Below, piece after piece: positions 35,278 through 45,046 of a DNA stretch of 64,000 nt. The notes beneath the pieces were generated by a model. It was not told where the DNA came from, made no database searches, and saw nothing but the letters and a program-made list of their open reading frames with translations. The translations under genes were made by a program, and so were the position numbers. Each line of letters starts with the position of its first letter. Position 1 is the first letter of the stretch. The stretch spans positions 310,001 to 374,000 of the forward strand of contig QCNU01000001.1 of NCBI GenBank assembly GCA_003213115.1. Reading direction: 5' to 3'. The stretch comes from Pelagibacteraceae bacterium AG-426-L23 (lineage in GTDB: Bacteria; Pseudomonadota; Alphaproteobacteria; Pelagibacterales; Pelagibacteraceae).

Positions 35278-36053
35278 TGTCACAATTCAGCTTACCAAAA
35301 AATTCAAAAATTTTAAAAGGTGAGTTTTACGAAGACAAGACAGGATCAGATAATATCAAGAAAATTAATGTTTATAGATGGAACCCAGATGATGGTAGAA
35401 ATCCAAGAGTTGATACTTTTGAAGTTGATATGAACAATTGTGGTCCAAAAGTTCTAGATATTCTTTTCAAAATTAAAAATGAATTTGATTCTTCTTTAAC
35501 TTTTAGAAGATCATGCGCCCATGGAGTATGCGGTTCATGCGCGATGAATGTTGATGGTGTCAATACTCTATCTTGTATAAAATCTCATTCAGATATTAAA
35601 GGAGAAATTAATATTTATCCTTTACCCCATCTTAAGGTTGTAAAAGATTTAATTGGAGATCTTAGCAACCTTTACAAACAGTATGAGTCGATTCAACCAT
35701 GGCTTAAAACTTCAAAAACAAAACTAGAAAAAGAAGAAATTTTACAATCTGAAAAAGATAGATCAAAATTAGACGGGTATTACGAATGTATTCTTTGCGC
35801 ATGTTGTTCAACTTCCTGTCCTAGTTATTGGTGGAATGGTGAAAAATATCTTGGTCCAGCAGTTCTCTTACAGGCCTATAGATGGATAGCAGATAGCAGA
35901 GACGAAGAAAAAAAAGAAAGATTAAAAAAAGTAGCAGATGAATTTAAACTTTATAGATGTCATACAATTATGAACTGTGCTAATTCTTGCCCAAAAGGTC
36001 TAAATCCAGCAAAAGCAATCGGATCTATAAAAAAAATGCTTGCATCGAGTTAA
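35277..36053 (+). CDS. sdhB: succinate dehydrogenase iron-sulfur subunit
   Basis: A 258-aa electron-transfer subunit. The [2Fe-2S] ligands are in [18 protein letters not shown] plus the Cys of NTLSC. The [4Fe-4S] ligands are in [12 protein letters not shown] and the [3Fe-4S] ligands in [17 protein letters not shown]. The CAHGVC form rather than CREGVC is a minor variant. Length is normal. It completes sdhCDAB; mmsA follows 23 bases later. Confidence 0.97.
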   Translation: MSQFSLPKNSKILKGEFYEDKTGSDNIKKINVYRWNPDDGRNPRVDTFEVDMNNCGPKVLDILFKIKNEFDSSLTFRRSCAHGVCGSCAMNVDGVNTLSCIKSHSDIKGEINIYPLPHLKVVKDLIGDLSNLYKQYESIQPWLKTSKTKLEKEEILQSEKDRSKLDGYYECILCACCSTSCPSYWWNGEKYLGPAVLLQAYRWIADSRDEEKKERLKKVADEFKLYRCHTIMNCANSCPKGLNPAKAIGSIKKMLASS

Positions 36054-36076
36054 AAGCTTATTTATTCAATTAAGAT

Positions 36077-37570
36077 ATGGATTTAATTGAACACTTTGTA
36101 AGTGGAAAAAAATTCTCTGGAAACTCTAAAAATACCGGGAAAGTTTTTAACCCTGCCACTGGTGAGCAAAGTGCAGAAGTAAAATTAGCCTCCTCAGATG
36201 ACTTAAATAAAGCTGTAGAAAGTGCAATTAATGCTTTTGAATCATGGTCTAACAAACCTGCTCTTCAAAGATCTAGAGTAATGTTTAAATTTAAAGAGTT
36301 GATTGAAAAAAATTTTGATGAATTAACCAAGATAATAGTATCAGAACATGGAAAAGTATATGAGGATGCAAAAGGATCATTAACTAGAGGATTAGAAGTA
36401 GTTGAGTATGCATGTGGAATATCTCAAATGCTTAAGGGAGAATTTACCGAGAATGTTGGTACTAATGTGGATAGTTGGTCTGTTAGGCAACCATTAGGTG
36501 TTTGTGCTGGTATTACCCCCTTTAATTTTCCAGCTATGGTTCCAATGTGGATGTTTCCAATGGCTATAGCCTGTGGAAATACTTTCGTTCTAAAACCATC
36601 AGAAAAAGATCCCTCATGCTCGATAAGGTTAGCAGAATTATTTATTGAAGCTGGATTGCCTAAAGGAGTGTTCAATGTCATTAACGGTGGAAAAGAAGCA
36701 GTTGATGCTATTATTAATAACAAAAATATATCAGCAGTAAGTTTTGTAGGTTCTACTCCTATAGCAAAATATATATATGAAAATTGTGCAAAAAATGAAA
36801 AAAGAGTTCAAGCGCTTGGAGGAGCGAAAAATCATTGTGTTGTTATGCCCGACTGCGATTTAGATCAAGCAGTTAATGGCTTAATGGGCGCTGCTTATGG
36901 CTCAGCCGGCGAAAGATGTATGGCTCAATCAGTTGTAGTTGCAGTTGGAAATATTGCAGATTTACTTGTAAAAAAACTGGCAAAAAAAGTTGAAATTTTA
37001 AAAATTGGACCGGGGCTAGATAAGAAATCTGAAATGGGCCCTCTAATTACAAAAGAACATTTACAAAAAGTTAAAAATTATGTTGATATAGGCGTTAAAG
37101 AAGGAGCCAAGTTAATTGTCGATGGAAGAAAATTGAATTTACAAGGTTTTGATAAAGGATTTTTTATGGGTGGTTGTTTGTTTGATCATGTTGAAAAAAG
37201 TATGAAAATTTACAAAGAGGAAATATTCGGTCCTGTATTATCTGTAGTTAGAGTAAAAAATTTTGATGAGGCTCTTAAATTAGTTAATGATCATGAGTTT
37301 GGAAACGGTGTAAGCATTTTTACCAGAGACGGAGATACTGGCAGGACATTTTCAAATAAAGTAAAAATCGGTATGGTAGGTATAAATATACCTATACCGG
37401 TGCCAGTTGCTTTCCATAGCTTTGGGGGATGGAAAAGATCATTATTTGGAGACCAGCACATGCATGGTCCAGAGGGTGTAAGATTTTATACAAAACTTAA
37501 AACAATTACTTCAAAATGGCCTTCAGGGTTGAGATCTGATCCAGAATTTACAATGCCAACAATGAAATAA
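36077..37570 (+). CDS. mmsA: CoA-acylating methylmalonate-semialdehyde dehydrogenase
   Basis: A 497-aa aldehyde dehydrogenase of the MmsA/IolA group. [39 protein letters not shown] is the family segment, and the catalytic Cys is in [11 protein letters not shown]. The usual Glu268 of most ALDHs is replaced in this group, matching the CoA-dependent reaction. It converts methylmalonate or malonate semialdehyde to propionyl- or acetyl-CoA in valine, beta-alanine or inositol breakdown. It lies between sdh and mdh. Confidence 0.94.
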   Translation: MDLIEHFVSGKKFSGNSKNTGKVFNPATGEQSAEVKLASSDDLNKAVESAINAFESWSNKPALQRSRVMFKFKELIEKNFDELTKIIVSEHGKVYEDAKGSLTRGLEVVEYACGISQMLKGEFTENVGTNVDSWSVRQPLGVCAGITPFNFPAMVPMWMFPMAIACGNTFVLKPSEKDPSCSIRLAELFIEAGLPKGVFNVINGGKEAVDAIINNKNISAVSFVGSTPIAKYIYENCAKNEKRVQALGGAKNHCVVMPDCDLDQAVNGLMGAAYGSAGERCMAQSVVVAVGNIADLLVKKLAKKVEILKIGPGLDKKSEMGPLITKEHLQKVKNYVDIGVKEGAKLIVDGRKLNLQGFDKGFFMGGCLFDHVEKSMKIYKEEIFGPVLSVVRVKNFDEALKLVNDHEFGNGVSIFTRDGDTGRTFSNKVKIGMVGINIPIPVPVAFHSFGGWKRSLFGDQHMHGPEGVRFYTKLKTITSKWPSGLRSDPEFTMPTMK

Positions 37571-37571
37571 A

Positions 37572-38531
37572 ATGAAAAAAAAAATTACTTTAATTGGTGC
37601 AGGGCAAATAGGCGGTACGTTAGCTCACTTAATTGCTTTAAAAGAATTAGGCAACGTTGTTCTTTTTGATATAGCTGAAGGAATAGCTAAAGGAAAAGCT
37701 TTAGATATAGCACAATCATCCCCGGTAGAAGGGTTTAATGTTAATATTTCCGGAACAAGTAATTATGAAGATACAAAAAATTCTGATGTCATAATTATAA
37801 CTGCAGGTATTCCTAGAAAACCTGGGATGTCTAGGGATGACCTTTTAGGAATTAATCTAAAAATTATTAAGCAAGTAGCTTTAGGAATTAAAAATACTTC
37901 GCCTAATGCATTTGTAATTTGTATTACTAACCCTTTAGACGTTATTGTAATGGCGCTTCAAAAATATTCAGGTCTACCTAAAAAAAAAGTAGTTGGCATG
38001 GCAGGAATATTAGACTCATCAAGATTCATATATTTTTTATCCCAAGAATTAAAACTTCCAGTTAACAAAATTAAATCTTTAGTTCTCGGTGGACACGGAG
38101 ATAGTATGGTTGCAATGACAAATCATACTTTTGTAGATGGTAAAAGTTTAAAACAGTTAATAGAGAATGGAATAATAAAAAAAGAAAAATTAGATAGTAT
38201 AGTAGAAAGAACTAAAAAGGGTGGAGCGGAAATTGTAAAATATCTTGAGAAAGGTTCTGCATTTTATGCTCCCGCAGCATCTGGTGTTGAAATGGCAGAA
38301 AGTTATTTAAAAGATTTAAAAAAAGAATTGCCTTGTGCTGCTTTTCTAAATGGCGAATATGGTGTAAAAAACCTTTATGCAGGAGTTCCTGTTAAAATTG
38401 GTAAAGATGGTGTTGAGAAGGTAATTGAGATAAAGTTGTCAGAAGAGGAAAAAAAGCAGTTTGATAATTCTATCAGCGCTGTTCAAGAGTTGTTTGATGC
38501 AGCAAAAAAAATTGATAATTCTTTAGTTTGA
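37572..38531 (+). CDS. mdh: malate dehydrogenase, LDH-like type
   Basis: A 319-aa NAD-dependent enzyme converting malate to oxaloacetate. The nucleotide loop GAGQIGG is at residues 7-13; [17 protein letters not shown] has substrate-binding Arg residues and [13 protein letters not shown] the catalytic His. [11 protein letters not shown] contains the Asp-Arg pair. The form is the LDH-like type common in Alphaproteobacteria. It abuts mmsA (two-base gap). sucC, its usual partner, is 4.4 kb downstream behind a surface-type island. Confidence 0.96.
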   Translation: MKKKITLIGAGQIGGTLAHLIALKELGNVVLFDIAEGIAKGKALDIAQSSPVEGFNVNISGTSNYEDTKNSDVIIITAGIPRKPGMSRDDLLGINLKIIKQVALGIKNTSPNAFVICITNPLDVIVMALQKYSGLPKKKVVGMAGILDSSRFIYFLSQELKLPVNKIKSLVLGGHGDSMVAMTNHTFVDGKSLKQLIENGIIKKEKLDSIVERTKKGGAEIVKYLEKGSAFYAPAASGVEMAESYLKDLKKELPCAAFLNGEYGVKNLYAGVPVKIGKDGVEKVIEIKLSEEEKKQFDNSISAVQELFDAAKKIDNSLV

Positions 38532-38606
38532 GATAGGAATTAAAAGCTTTAATGCTATTAGACTATAAAAATCTTAGAAATAAATATTTAAAATATTTTG
38601 ATAATT

Positions 38607-40172
38607 ATGAATAAATTGAAAACTTTATTTTCTAATAAAGAGTTTTTAATAATAATTTTTTTAATTTTATTTTCTACGTTGTTCAACCAGTATTATGGTA
38701 ATAAAGGAGTTTTTCCTCACGATAGTTTTTCACATTTTGAAACTGGTTATAGAATTTTACTTGGTGAATTTCCATTTAAAGATTATTGGGTAATATCAGG
38801 TCCCTTTATAGATTATTTACAAGGTCTATTTTTTTTAATATTAGGTGTCAATTGGCAAAGCTATGTTTTTCATGCCTCAGTAGTCAATTGTCTAGTCACA
38901 GTAGCAACATTTACCCTTCTAAGAAATTTTAATTTAAATATTTTTTATAGTTTACTCTATTCAATATTTTTTTCTATACTTGCTTATCCATCTAGTGGGA
39001 CTCCATTTGTAGATCATCACTCTACATTTTTTTCTTTACTAGGAACTTACTCTCTTATTCTTGCTATTAAAAATGACAAAAAACACTATTGGATTTTTTT
39101 TCCTGTCCTATTTATATTTGCCTTTTTATCTAAACAAGTGCCTGCCTCATATATAATTTTATTTATTTTTCCCCTCTCAATTTTTTATTTAATCACAAAA
39201 AATAAATATCATTTTATAAAAACAATTTTTTTAAGTGGCACCCTACTTTTATTTATTTTAATAATAATAGGATACATTAATGGTATTAATTTATTATCGT
39301 TCATGGAACAGTATATTTTTTATCCTCCAAGTATAGGTGAAAGTAGAATTGAAAACTTAAGGGTTTCACCTTCAGGTTTTTTAAATCACTTTAAATTTAT
39401 TTTAATAGCCTTGATTCCATTGGTTTATATAAACATCAAAAGATTTTTTTCTCACAATGGTTATTCAAAAGATAAAGATTTTTATTATTTTTTAATTATA
39501 TTTATCTTTTCTGTGTGTTTAATATTTCATCAAGTATTAACTAGAAATCAAACATTTATATTTTTTTTAATTCCACTAATAACTGCTTTTTCTCATATTT
39601 ATATTGGAAAAATTAAAAACTCATTCAATTACTTAATTATTATATTCTGTTTATTTGTAACATTGAAATATCATTTGAGATTTAATGAAGGCAGAAAGTT
39701 CCATGAACTTGCGGGAGCAAATTTTAAATTAGCAATCAATGCGGAAAAGATTGATGTCAAACTAAAAGGTTTAAAATGGATTTCACCTCAATATAAAAAT
39801 CCAAAAACTGAAATTCTACTTATTAATCAAATTAAAAAAATCTTAAAAAATGATGAGAGAAATATTATGGTTTTAAGTAATTATCCTTTTTTATCAGTTA
39901 TATTGGAAAAAAATTATTCTTCAACTACAAGGTGGCATATTTTTGATGGTACAGACTACCCTCAGATAGGAAATAGGTATTATTCAAGCTATAAGAATTT
40001 ATTTATAAAAATTTTAAAAGAAAAAAAGATTAAAGTTATTTACTCAATTACTCCTATTAAAGAGTCAAATATTTATGATTATATATCTAAAGATTGTTTT
40101 GACGAAACTAAAGTAAATGAAAATGTTAAGTCTTACGAATTGAAATTTTGTAAAGATTTAAACTTTTCTTAG
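38607..40172 (+). CDS. multi-pass membrane protein, GT-C glycosyltransferase-like
   Basis: A 521-aa protein with about 11 membrane segments. After the first helix a luminal/periplasmic loop has HDSFSHFETGYRILLGEFPFKDYW, with acidic residues as in GT-C enzymes that use lipid-linked sugars (ArnT/PMT type). The C-terminal 130 residues are soluble. The ATG at 38607 is preferred to the TTG at 38598. Donor and acceptor unknown. It points toward the methyltransferase gene and overlaps it by 15 bases at the 3' end. AT content is higher than in the flanking TCA genes. Confidence 0.75.
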   Translation: MNKLKTLFSNKEFLIIIFLILFSTLFNQYYGNKGVFPHDSFSHFETGYRILLGEFPFKDYWVISGPFIDYLQGLFFLILGVNWQSYVFHASVVNCLVTVATFTLLRNFNLNIFYSLLYSIFFSILAYPSSGTPFVDHHSTFFSLLGTYSLILAIKNDKKHYWIFFPVLFIFAFLSKQVPASYIILFIFPLSIFYLITKNKYHFIKTIFLSGTLLLFILIIIGYINGINLLSFMEQYIFYPPSIGESRIENLRVSPSGFLNHFKFILIALIPLVYINIKRFFSHNGYSKDKDFYYFLIIFIFSVCLIFHQVLTRNQTFIFFLIPLITAFSHIYIGKIKNSFNYLIIIFCLFVTLKYHLRFNEGRKFHELAGANFKLAINAEKIDVKLKGLKWISPQYKNPKTEILLINQIKKILKNDERNIMVLSNYPFLSVILEKNYSSTTRWHIFDGTDYPQIGNRYYSSYKNLFIKILKEKKIKVIYSITPIKESNIYDYISKDCFDETKVNENVKSYELKFCKDLNFS

Positions 40173-40964
40173 TACAATTTGTCTACCGGTAGCGAAAATT
40201 TTAGGGAAAAATTTTGTTAAGAAAACATCAAATTTATCTAAAAGTTTCAAAAATAAATTGTTAAGAGGTATGTAAAAAGTTGTTGAGTGGACGCCTCCTG
40301 AATTTAAAAAAACCAAACATTCATTTATTTTTTCGTGTTCAATTTTATAAAGATTACCTATTTTTTCCTCAAAAAGTTTTATATCATCAAAAATTAGATT
40401 AGGAACTGCAGCATTTCCCATCCATACATTATTTTCGTCGGTAACCGGTTCTTCTTTACTCCAAGGATTAACAGTAAAATCAAAACCCTCGTGTTTCATT
40501 AATATTATTACAATTTGTAAAATCAAAGAACAATAAGCTTCTTGAATAATTAACCTACCACCTTTTTTTAAAATTCTATGTGTTTCTTTAAAAAACTTAA
40601 TTGGGTAAGGAATGTGGTGCACCATATTTGATGCAATAATATAGTCAAAAGAATTTTCATTAAAGTGAGTTTTTTGTGCATCAATATTTTTAAAATCTAA
40701 GTGTTGATGTTCTGAAAAATCACTAATTTTTAAGTTTTTATTTAAAATAAATTTTTTTGATAAACCTGCGCCAGCTCCAACTTCAAGACCTATATCATTG
40801 TTTTTTATAAATTTATTCATCCAAGAATATCTTTTTGATAATAAATACTTTAAATTTTTATTCTGATCTTTTTCAAAATTCTCAATTACTTTTTCTACCG
40901 CTCCTACATTAGACATCCTATCCTCTTGTTCTTTAAATTTTATTTTTTTTAAAATTTTAAGCAT
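40158..40964 (-). CDS. class I SAM-dependent methyltransferase
   Basis: A 268-aa protein with a Methyltransf_11/25-type domain. Motif I is GLEVGAGAGLSKKFI, motif II SFDYIASNMVHHIPYP, and motif III ILKKGGRLIIQEAY. The N-terminal 45 residues are basic and may bind membrane or partner. The surrounding glycosyltransferase-like genes suggest methylation of a sugar or lipid-linked intermediate; this is inference. It is 20 bases downstream of the small anchored protein on the same strand. Confidence 0.85.
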   Translation of the reverse strand: MLKILKKIKFKEQEDRMSNVGAVEKVIENFEKDQNKNLKYLLSKRYSWMNKFIKNNDIGLEVGAGAGLSKKFILNKNLKISDFSEHQHLDFKNIDAQKTHFNENSFDYIIASNMVHHIPYPIKFFKETHRILKKGGRLIIQEAYCSLILQIVIILMKHEGFDFTVNPWSKEEPVTDENNVWMGNAAVPNLIFDDIKLFEEKIGNLYKIEHEKINECLVFLNSGGVHSTTFYIPLNNLFLKLLDKFDVFLTKFFPKIFATGRQIVLRKV

Positions 40965-40984
40965 ATAATTTGATGCCTTAATAT

Positions 40985-41251
40985 TTATTGATTATTTTTT
41001 GATAATTCTAATTTTATTTTATTAATAAAATCATTAATTAGCTTAGCATCCTCAGGACTTAAATAATTTTCTTTTTCAACTGCACTTTTAAGTTCGTCTC
41101 TTAGCTTTTCTTTATAATAAATTATATTTTCTTTAGATTTAATTTGGTTTAGTTCATACTTAAATTCTTTAATTTTTACGCCAATGGTTAGTTGAAATAA
41201 TAAAAATATACAACCAAAAACAAACAATGTTTTGTAAATAAATAATTTCAT
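40985..41251 (-). CDS. small membrane-anchored coiled-coil protein, hypothetical
   Basis: An 88-aa protein with one N-terminal hydrophobic segment (about residues 6-24), which may be an anchor or uncleaved signal, and then a charged, helix-prone region rich in Lys, Glu and Leu (about 30-85). No family is recognised. It starts three bases after the GT-C-like gene and so is probably in its operon. Role may be scaffold or regulator of the neighbouring membrane enzyme; not supported beyond position. Confidence 0.6.
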   Translation of the reverse strand: MKLFIYKTLFVFGCIFLLFQLTIGVKIKEFKYELNQIKSKENIIYYKEKLRDELKSAVEKENYLSPEDAKLINDFINKIKLELSKNNQ

Positions 41252-41254
41252 ATT

Positions 41255-42916
41255 TTAATTCTTTTTATATACCTCATAAACTACAACATTATCGATTGTG
41301 AATGTATTTATTTTTGAAAAGTTTGAGGGTATTTCATACTTATCATTGTACTTTTTATCCACTTCAGACATGAAATTTGTATAGATATAATCAGCATTTT
41401 GATACTCCTGACCAACGATTTTAATTTTTTTTCTATCTTTTTCATTTAACAGCTTTTTGCTTCTTTCCAAAGGAAGATATGATGCTGAAGCGACAGATAT
41501 ATAATTTTTATCTTTTTCAATTTCTAAAATTTCTCTAAGAAACTTATTTCCTGAAAGTCCCCAGTAGTCTACCTCAAATTTTTTATGAATAGATTTCGTT
41601 TTATTAAAAAAACTATTAAAATAAACATTTTGATAAGGATGATATATGATCATTTTATATGCAATGAAGATTAGGTAAAGAGATATAGATAATAAAAATA
41701 AATTTTGTTTTGATTTAAAATTTGAATTTAATAAAATTAAATAAAGTGAATAACTGGCAATATAAATAATAAATATATTATTAAAGTAGAGATGCCTCCA
41801 TCCAGTAAATATACTCACATCAAATAAGATTAAATAAAAAATAATACATGTTAAATTAAATAAAATAAATAAGTCTTTTTTTTCTTTTTTACTTCTCCAT
41901 AGATCGTAATAATAATTTTCAGTTTTGATATTTAAAAATTTTAAAAAAAATCTTTTTAAAATATAAAAATAACCAATGATAAATAAAACTATGTAGAGAA
42001 CTGGAGTAGTAATACTTATCCAAGTTATTATATAGCTATAAGGTACAGAGTCGCCTCTAACGTATTCAGAATTAAAAAGCATTTTGATTCCCGTTAAATG
42101 AGAATGGTGAGAAAAGTATTTGTAAGCCTCTATAAAGTTTGTAAACGGGTTACTCCATAAGTAAGGCCAGAATAAAGTTAAAAATAATAAAAATATAAAA
42201 CAAAAAAAAATTACACCCTTCATATATTTTATGTTTTCCCCTTTTGATAAAAGACTTAGAAAATAGAATCCTATAAATGATAGTGGTAAAAAAATTCCGT
42301 ACATTCTCTGCGAGGTACTTAATGCAGTAAAAAACGCAAAAAGAAAAAAATTTTTATAATTCATTTTGTCAAATAATTTAAAACAAAAATAAATTGATAT
42401 GCTTAAAAGAGATAAGAAGATTATATCTTTAGGATTATAAAAACTATTACCATAAATTCTAGGGGATAAAATAAAAAATAATCCTCCAATTAAAGCTACC
42501 CTATAGTTCGAGAATCTATTTAATAATGTTTTGTAAAAAAAAATTACTCCAACAAAAAATAAAACAAAAGTTAAAAAATGTTTTAAGTGAAAATAATTTT
42601 TTGGATCATTTATTTTAAAAATAACTTCTAGGAAAGCTGCGGGCAAATCAAAAATGACACCATAAAATGGATGATCCTCTACATGTGAAACAGTAAAACC
42701 TTTTGATTGGATAAACTTATCAGCTACCTCTCTACTCAATTCTTCAAAAGGAGTAAATTCTAATACATATTTCAACCAGTATAATCCAGATGATCTTTGA
42801 AATTCTTCATCTATAGATATTCCATAATCCTTATAGGTCAAAGCGCCTACTAAAAAAAATAATAGAAATAATACAAATGTAATTTTTTTTGAATTACTAA
42901 TATTTTTTTCAATCAT
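41255..42916 (-). CDS. multi-pass membrane protein, GT-C (GT39-like) glycosyltransferase candidate
   Basis: A 553-aa protein with about 11-12 membrane segments. The first large loop has DYGISIDEEFQRSSGLYWLKY and VEDHPFYGVIF, where the acidic pairs and the Asp-His resemble the catalytic loop of GT-C enzymes. SPRIYGNSFYNPKDIIFLSL is a further recurring motif of such proteins. Soluble C-terminal portion of about 110 residues. It would transfer a sugar from a polyprenyl carrier to lipid or polysaccharide on the periplasmic side. Divergent from sucC across a 60-base gap. Confidence 0.75.
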   Translation of the reverse strand: MIEKNISNSKKITFVLFLLFFLVGALTYKDYGISIDEEFQRSSGLYWLKYVLEFTPFEELSREVADKFIQSKGFTVSHVEDHPFYGVIFDLPAAFLEVIFKINDPKNYFHLKHFLTFVLFFVGVIFFYKTLLNRFSNYRVALIGGLFFILSPRIYGNSFYNPKDIIFLSLLSISIYFCFKLFDKMNYKNFFLFAFFTALSTSQRMYGIFLPLSFIGFYFLSLLSKGENIKYMKGVIFFCFIFLLFLTLFWPYLWSNPFTNFIEAYKYFSHHSHLTGIKMLFNSEYVRGDSVPYSYIITWISITTPVLYIVLFIIGYFYILKRFFLKFLNIKTENYYYDLWRSKKEKKDLFILFNLTCIIFYLILFDVSIFTGWRHLYFNNIFIIYIASYSLYLILLNSNFKSKQNLFLLSISLYLIFIAYKMIIYHPYQNVYFNSFFNKTKSIHKKFEVDYWGLSGNKFLREILEIEKDKNYISVASASYLPLERSKKLLNEKDRKKIKIVGQEYQNADYIYTNFMSEVDKKYNDKYEIPSNFSKINTFTIDNVVVYEVYKKN

Positions 42917-42976
42917 TTGTAATTAAGATAAAATTTACTATAAAAAAGAAAACAATTAAAGTATAAAACCTTTCAG

Positions 42977-44137
42977 ATGAACATTCATGAATATCAAGCC
43001 AAAAAGATTTTAAAAGATAATGGCGCTCCAGTTTCAAATGGTTTCGTAATCTCTAAAATCTCTGAAATTGAGAACAAGTTAATTCAATTAAAAGGAAAAA
43101 AATTTGTTTTGAAAGCTCAAATTCACGCTGGAGGCAGGGGTAAGGCCGGAGGCATAAAGTTAGTAGATGGAATAGACAAGCTTAAAGATGAAGCTAAAAA
43201 AATGTTTGGAAAAGTTTTAATTACTCACCAAACAGGATCTAAAGGCAAAGAAATTAAAAAGCTTTATATTGAGGAAGCTTCAGATATTGCTAAAGAGTTT
43301 TATCTTTCATGTTTAGTTGACAGAGCTAGTTCGAAAATTGCTTTTATAAGTAGCACTAAAGGTGGAGTGGATATTGAAAAAGTTGCTAAAGAAAATCCTG
43401 AAGAAATTATAACAACTAAGATTGATCCAACGATAGAAATTAAAAAAGAACAAGTCGATCAAATTATAAAACCCTTCAACCTAAATGAGGAACAAAAAAG
43501 AGAGGGAAAAAAATTAATTTTTTCTTTATTTAAAATTTTAAAAGATAAGGATGCTAGCTTAATTGAGATTAACCCACTTATAATAACTACTGAGGGAAAA
43601 ATAATTTGTTTGGACGCTAAAATGAATTTTGATGATAATGCAATGTTCAGACAGCCAGAGATATTAAAGCTCAGAGATTTAGATGAGGAGGACCCTAAAG
43701 AAATCGAAGCTAAAAAACATGACTTGGCGTATATTAAGCTTAATGGGTCGATAGGTTGTATGGTTAACGGAGCTGGTTTAGCAATGGCCACAATGGATAT
43801 AATAAAACTTTATGGTGAAGAACCTGCAAATTTTTTGGATGTGGGAGGAGGTGCTTCAAAGGAAAAAGTTTCAGCTGCATTTAAACTCATACTTTCTGAC
43901 AAAAATGTTAAAGCTATTTTAATAAATATTTTTGGAGGTATCATGCGCTGTGATGTTCTAGCCCAAGGAGTAGTAGATGCAGCTAAAGAAAGTAAATTGA
44001 ATATACCTCTTGTTGTAAGACTAGCGGGAACGAATTTTACTGAAGGTAAAGCAATATTAGATAAATCTGGTTTAAAGATATTGTCTGCTTCAGACTTAAA
44101 TGATGCAGCAAAAAAAACAGTTGAGGCAATAAAATAA
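42977..44137 (+). CDS. sucC: succinyl-CoA synthetase beta subunit
   Basis: A 386-aa ATP-grasp subunit of the TCA enzyme that makes ATP (or GTP) from succinyl-CoA. MNIHEYQAKKILKDNGAPV opens the ATP-grasp domain, KAQIHAGGRGKAGGIK binds nucleotide, LDVGGGASKEKVSAAFK and VVRLAGTNFTEGKAIL lie in the CoA-ligase domain. Length is normal. sucD starts directly after its stop. Confidence 0.97.
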   Translation: MNIHEYQAKKILKDNGAPVSNGFVISKISEIENKLIQLKGKKFVLKAQIHAGGRGKAGGIKLVDGIDKLKDEAKKMFGKVLITHQTGSKGKEIKKLYIEEASDIAKEFYLSCLVDRASSKIAFISSTKGGVDIEKVAKENPEEIITTKIDPTIEIKKEQVDQIIKPFNLNEEQKREGKKLIFSLFKILKDKDASLIEINPLIITTEGKIICLDAKMNFDDNAMFRQPEILKLRDLDEEDPKEIEAKKHDLAYIKLNGSIGCMVNGAGLAMATMDIIKLYGEEPANFLDVGGGASKEKVSAAFKLILSDKNVKAILINIFGGIMRCDVLAQGVVDAAKESKLNIPLVVRLAGTNFTEGKAILDKSGLKILSASDLNDAAKKTVEAIK

Positions 44138-45013
44138 ATGTCAGTTTTAGTTAACAAAAAAACTAGGTTAATTTGTCAAGGTTTTACTGGCACTCACGGA
44201 ACATTTCACTCTGAACAAGCAATAAAATATGGCACTAATCTAGTTGGTGGCGTGACGCCAAAAAAAGGGGGTACAAAACATTTAGATTTACCAGTTTTTA
44301 ACACTGTAGAAGAAGCTAAGAAAAATACAAATCCAAATGCCACAATGATTTATGTTCCCCCAAAATTTGCAGCAAATGCAATAATAGAAGCAATAGAAGC
44401 AAAAATAGAATTGATTGTTTGTATAACTGAAGGCATTCCAATTAATGATATGTTAAAAGTAAAAAGCGAACTATCTAAAAGTAAAAGTAGATTAATTGGA
44501 CCTAATTGCCCAGGCATAATAACTCCTGGAGAATGTAAAATTGGTATTATGCCAGGAAACATCCACAAAAAAGGCTCAGTTGGAATTGTTTCTAGATCAG
44601 GAACTTTAACCTACGAAGCAGTCGCTCAAACGAGTAAAAATAAAATGGGACAGTCTACCTGTATTGGCATAGGTGGAGATCCTATTAATGGAACAAACTT
44701 TATTGATTGTTTAGAGTTTTTTTTAAACGATGAAGAAACACAATCTATTGTTATGATTGGTGAAATTGGCGGCTCGGCTGAGGAAGAGGCTTCAGAATTT
44801 TTAAAAAAGTCTAAAATTAAAAAACCTGTAGTTGGTTTTGTTGCTGGACTTACTGCTCCTCCAGGAAGAAGAATGGGACATGCTGGCGCAATAATATCTG
44901 GAGGAAAAGGTGGAGCTGAAGATAAGATAGAATTTATGAAATCAGCTGATATTACCATTTCAAAATCTCCTGCTGATATTGGTAAAACACTTTATGATAA
45001 ACTTAATGGTTGA
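44138..45013 (+). CDS. sucD: succinyl-CoA synthetase alpha subunit
   Basis: A 291-aa subunit with the CoA-binding Rossmann domain ([15 protein letters not shown]) and the phosphorylated His in [33 protein letters not shown] is the CoA-ligase signature. Length is typical. With SucC it links the 2-oxoglutarate dehydrogenase product succinyl-CoA to succinate, the substrate of the sdh genes in this window. sucA follows after 33 bases. Confidence 0.97.
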   Translation: MSVLVNKKTRLICQGFTGTHGTFHSEQAIKYGTNLVGGVTPKKGGTKHLDLPVFNTVEEAKKNTNPNATMIYVPPKFAANAIIEAIEAKIELIVCITEGIPINDMLKVKSELSKSKSRLIGPNCPGIITPGECKIGIMPGNIHKKGSVGIVSRSGTLTYEAVAQTSKNKMGQSTCIGIGGDPINGTNFIDCLEFFLNDEETQSIVMIGEIGGSAEEEASEFLKKSKIKKPVVGFVAGLTAPPGRRMGHAGAIISGGKGGAEDKIEFMKSADITISKSPADIGKTLYDKLNG

Positions 45014-45046
45014 TTTTTATAAATTTATGTTAAAATAAGCCATTAA

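Noticed and set aside
36070-36255. Antisense and shifted frames in mmsA, sucC/D, leuB and others
   Set aside because: They lie opposite or out of frame with strongly conserved genes and show no protein family signature.
38552-38614. 20-aa frame ending at the start of the GT-C-like gene
   Set aside because: Too short and without ribosome site or recognisable similarity; it could be a relic, but nothing shows it.
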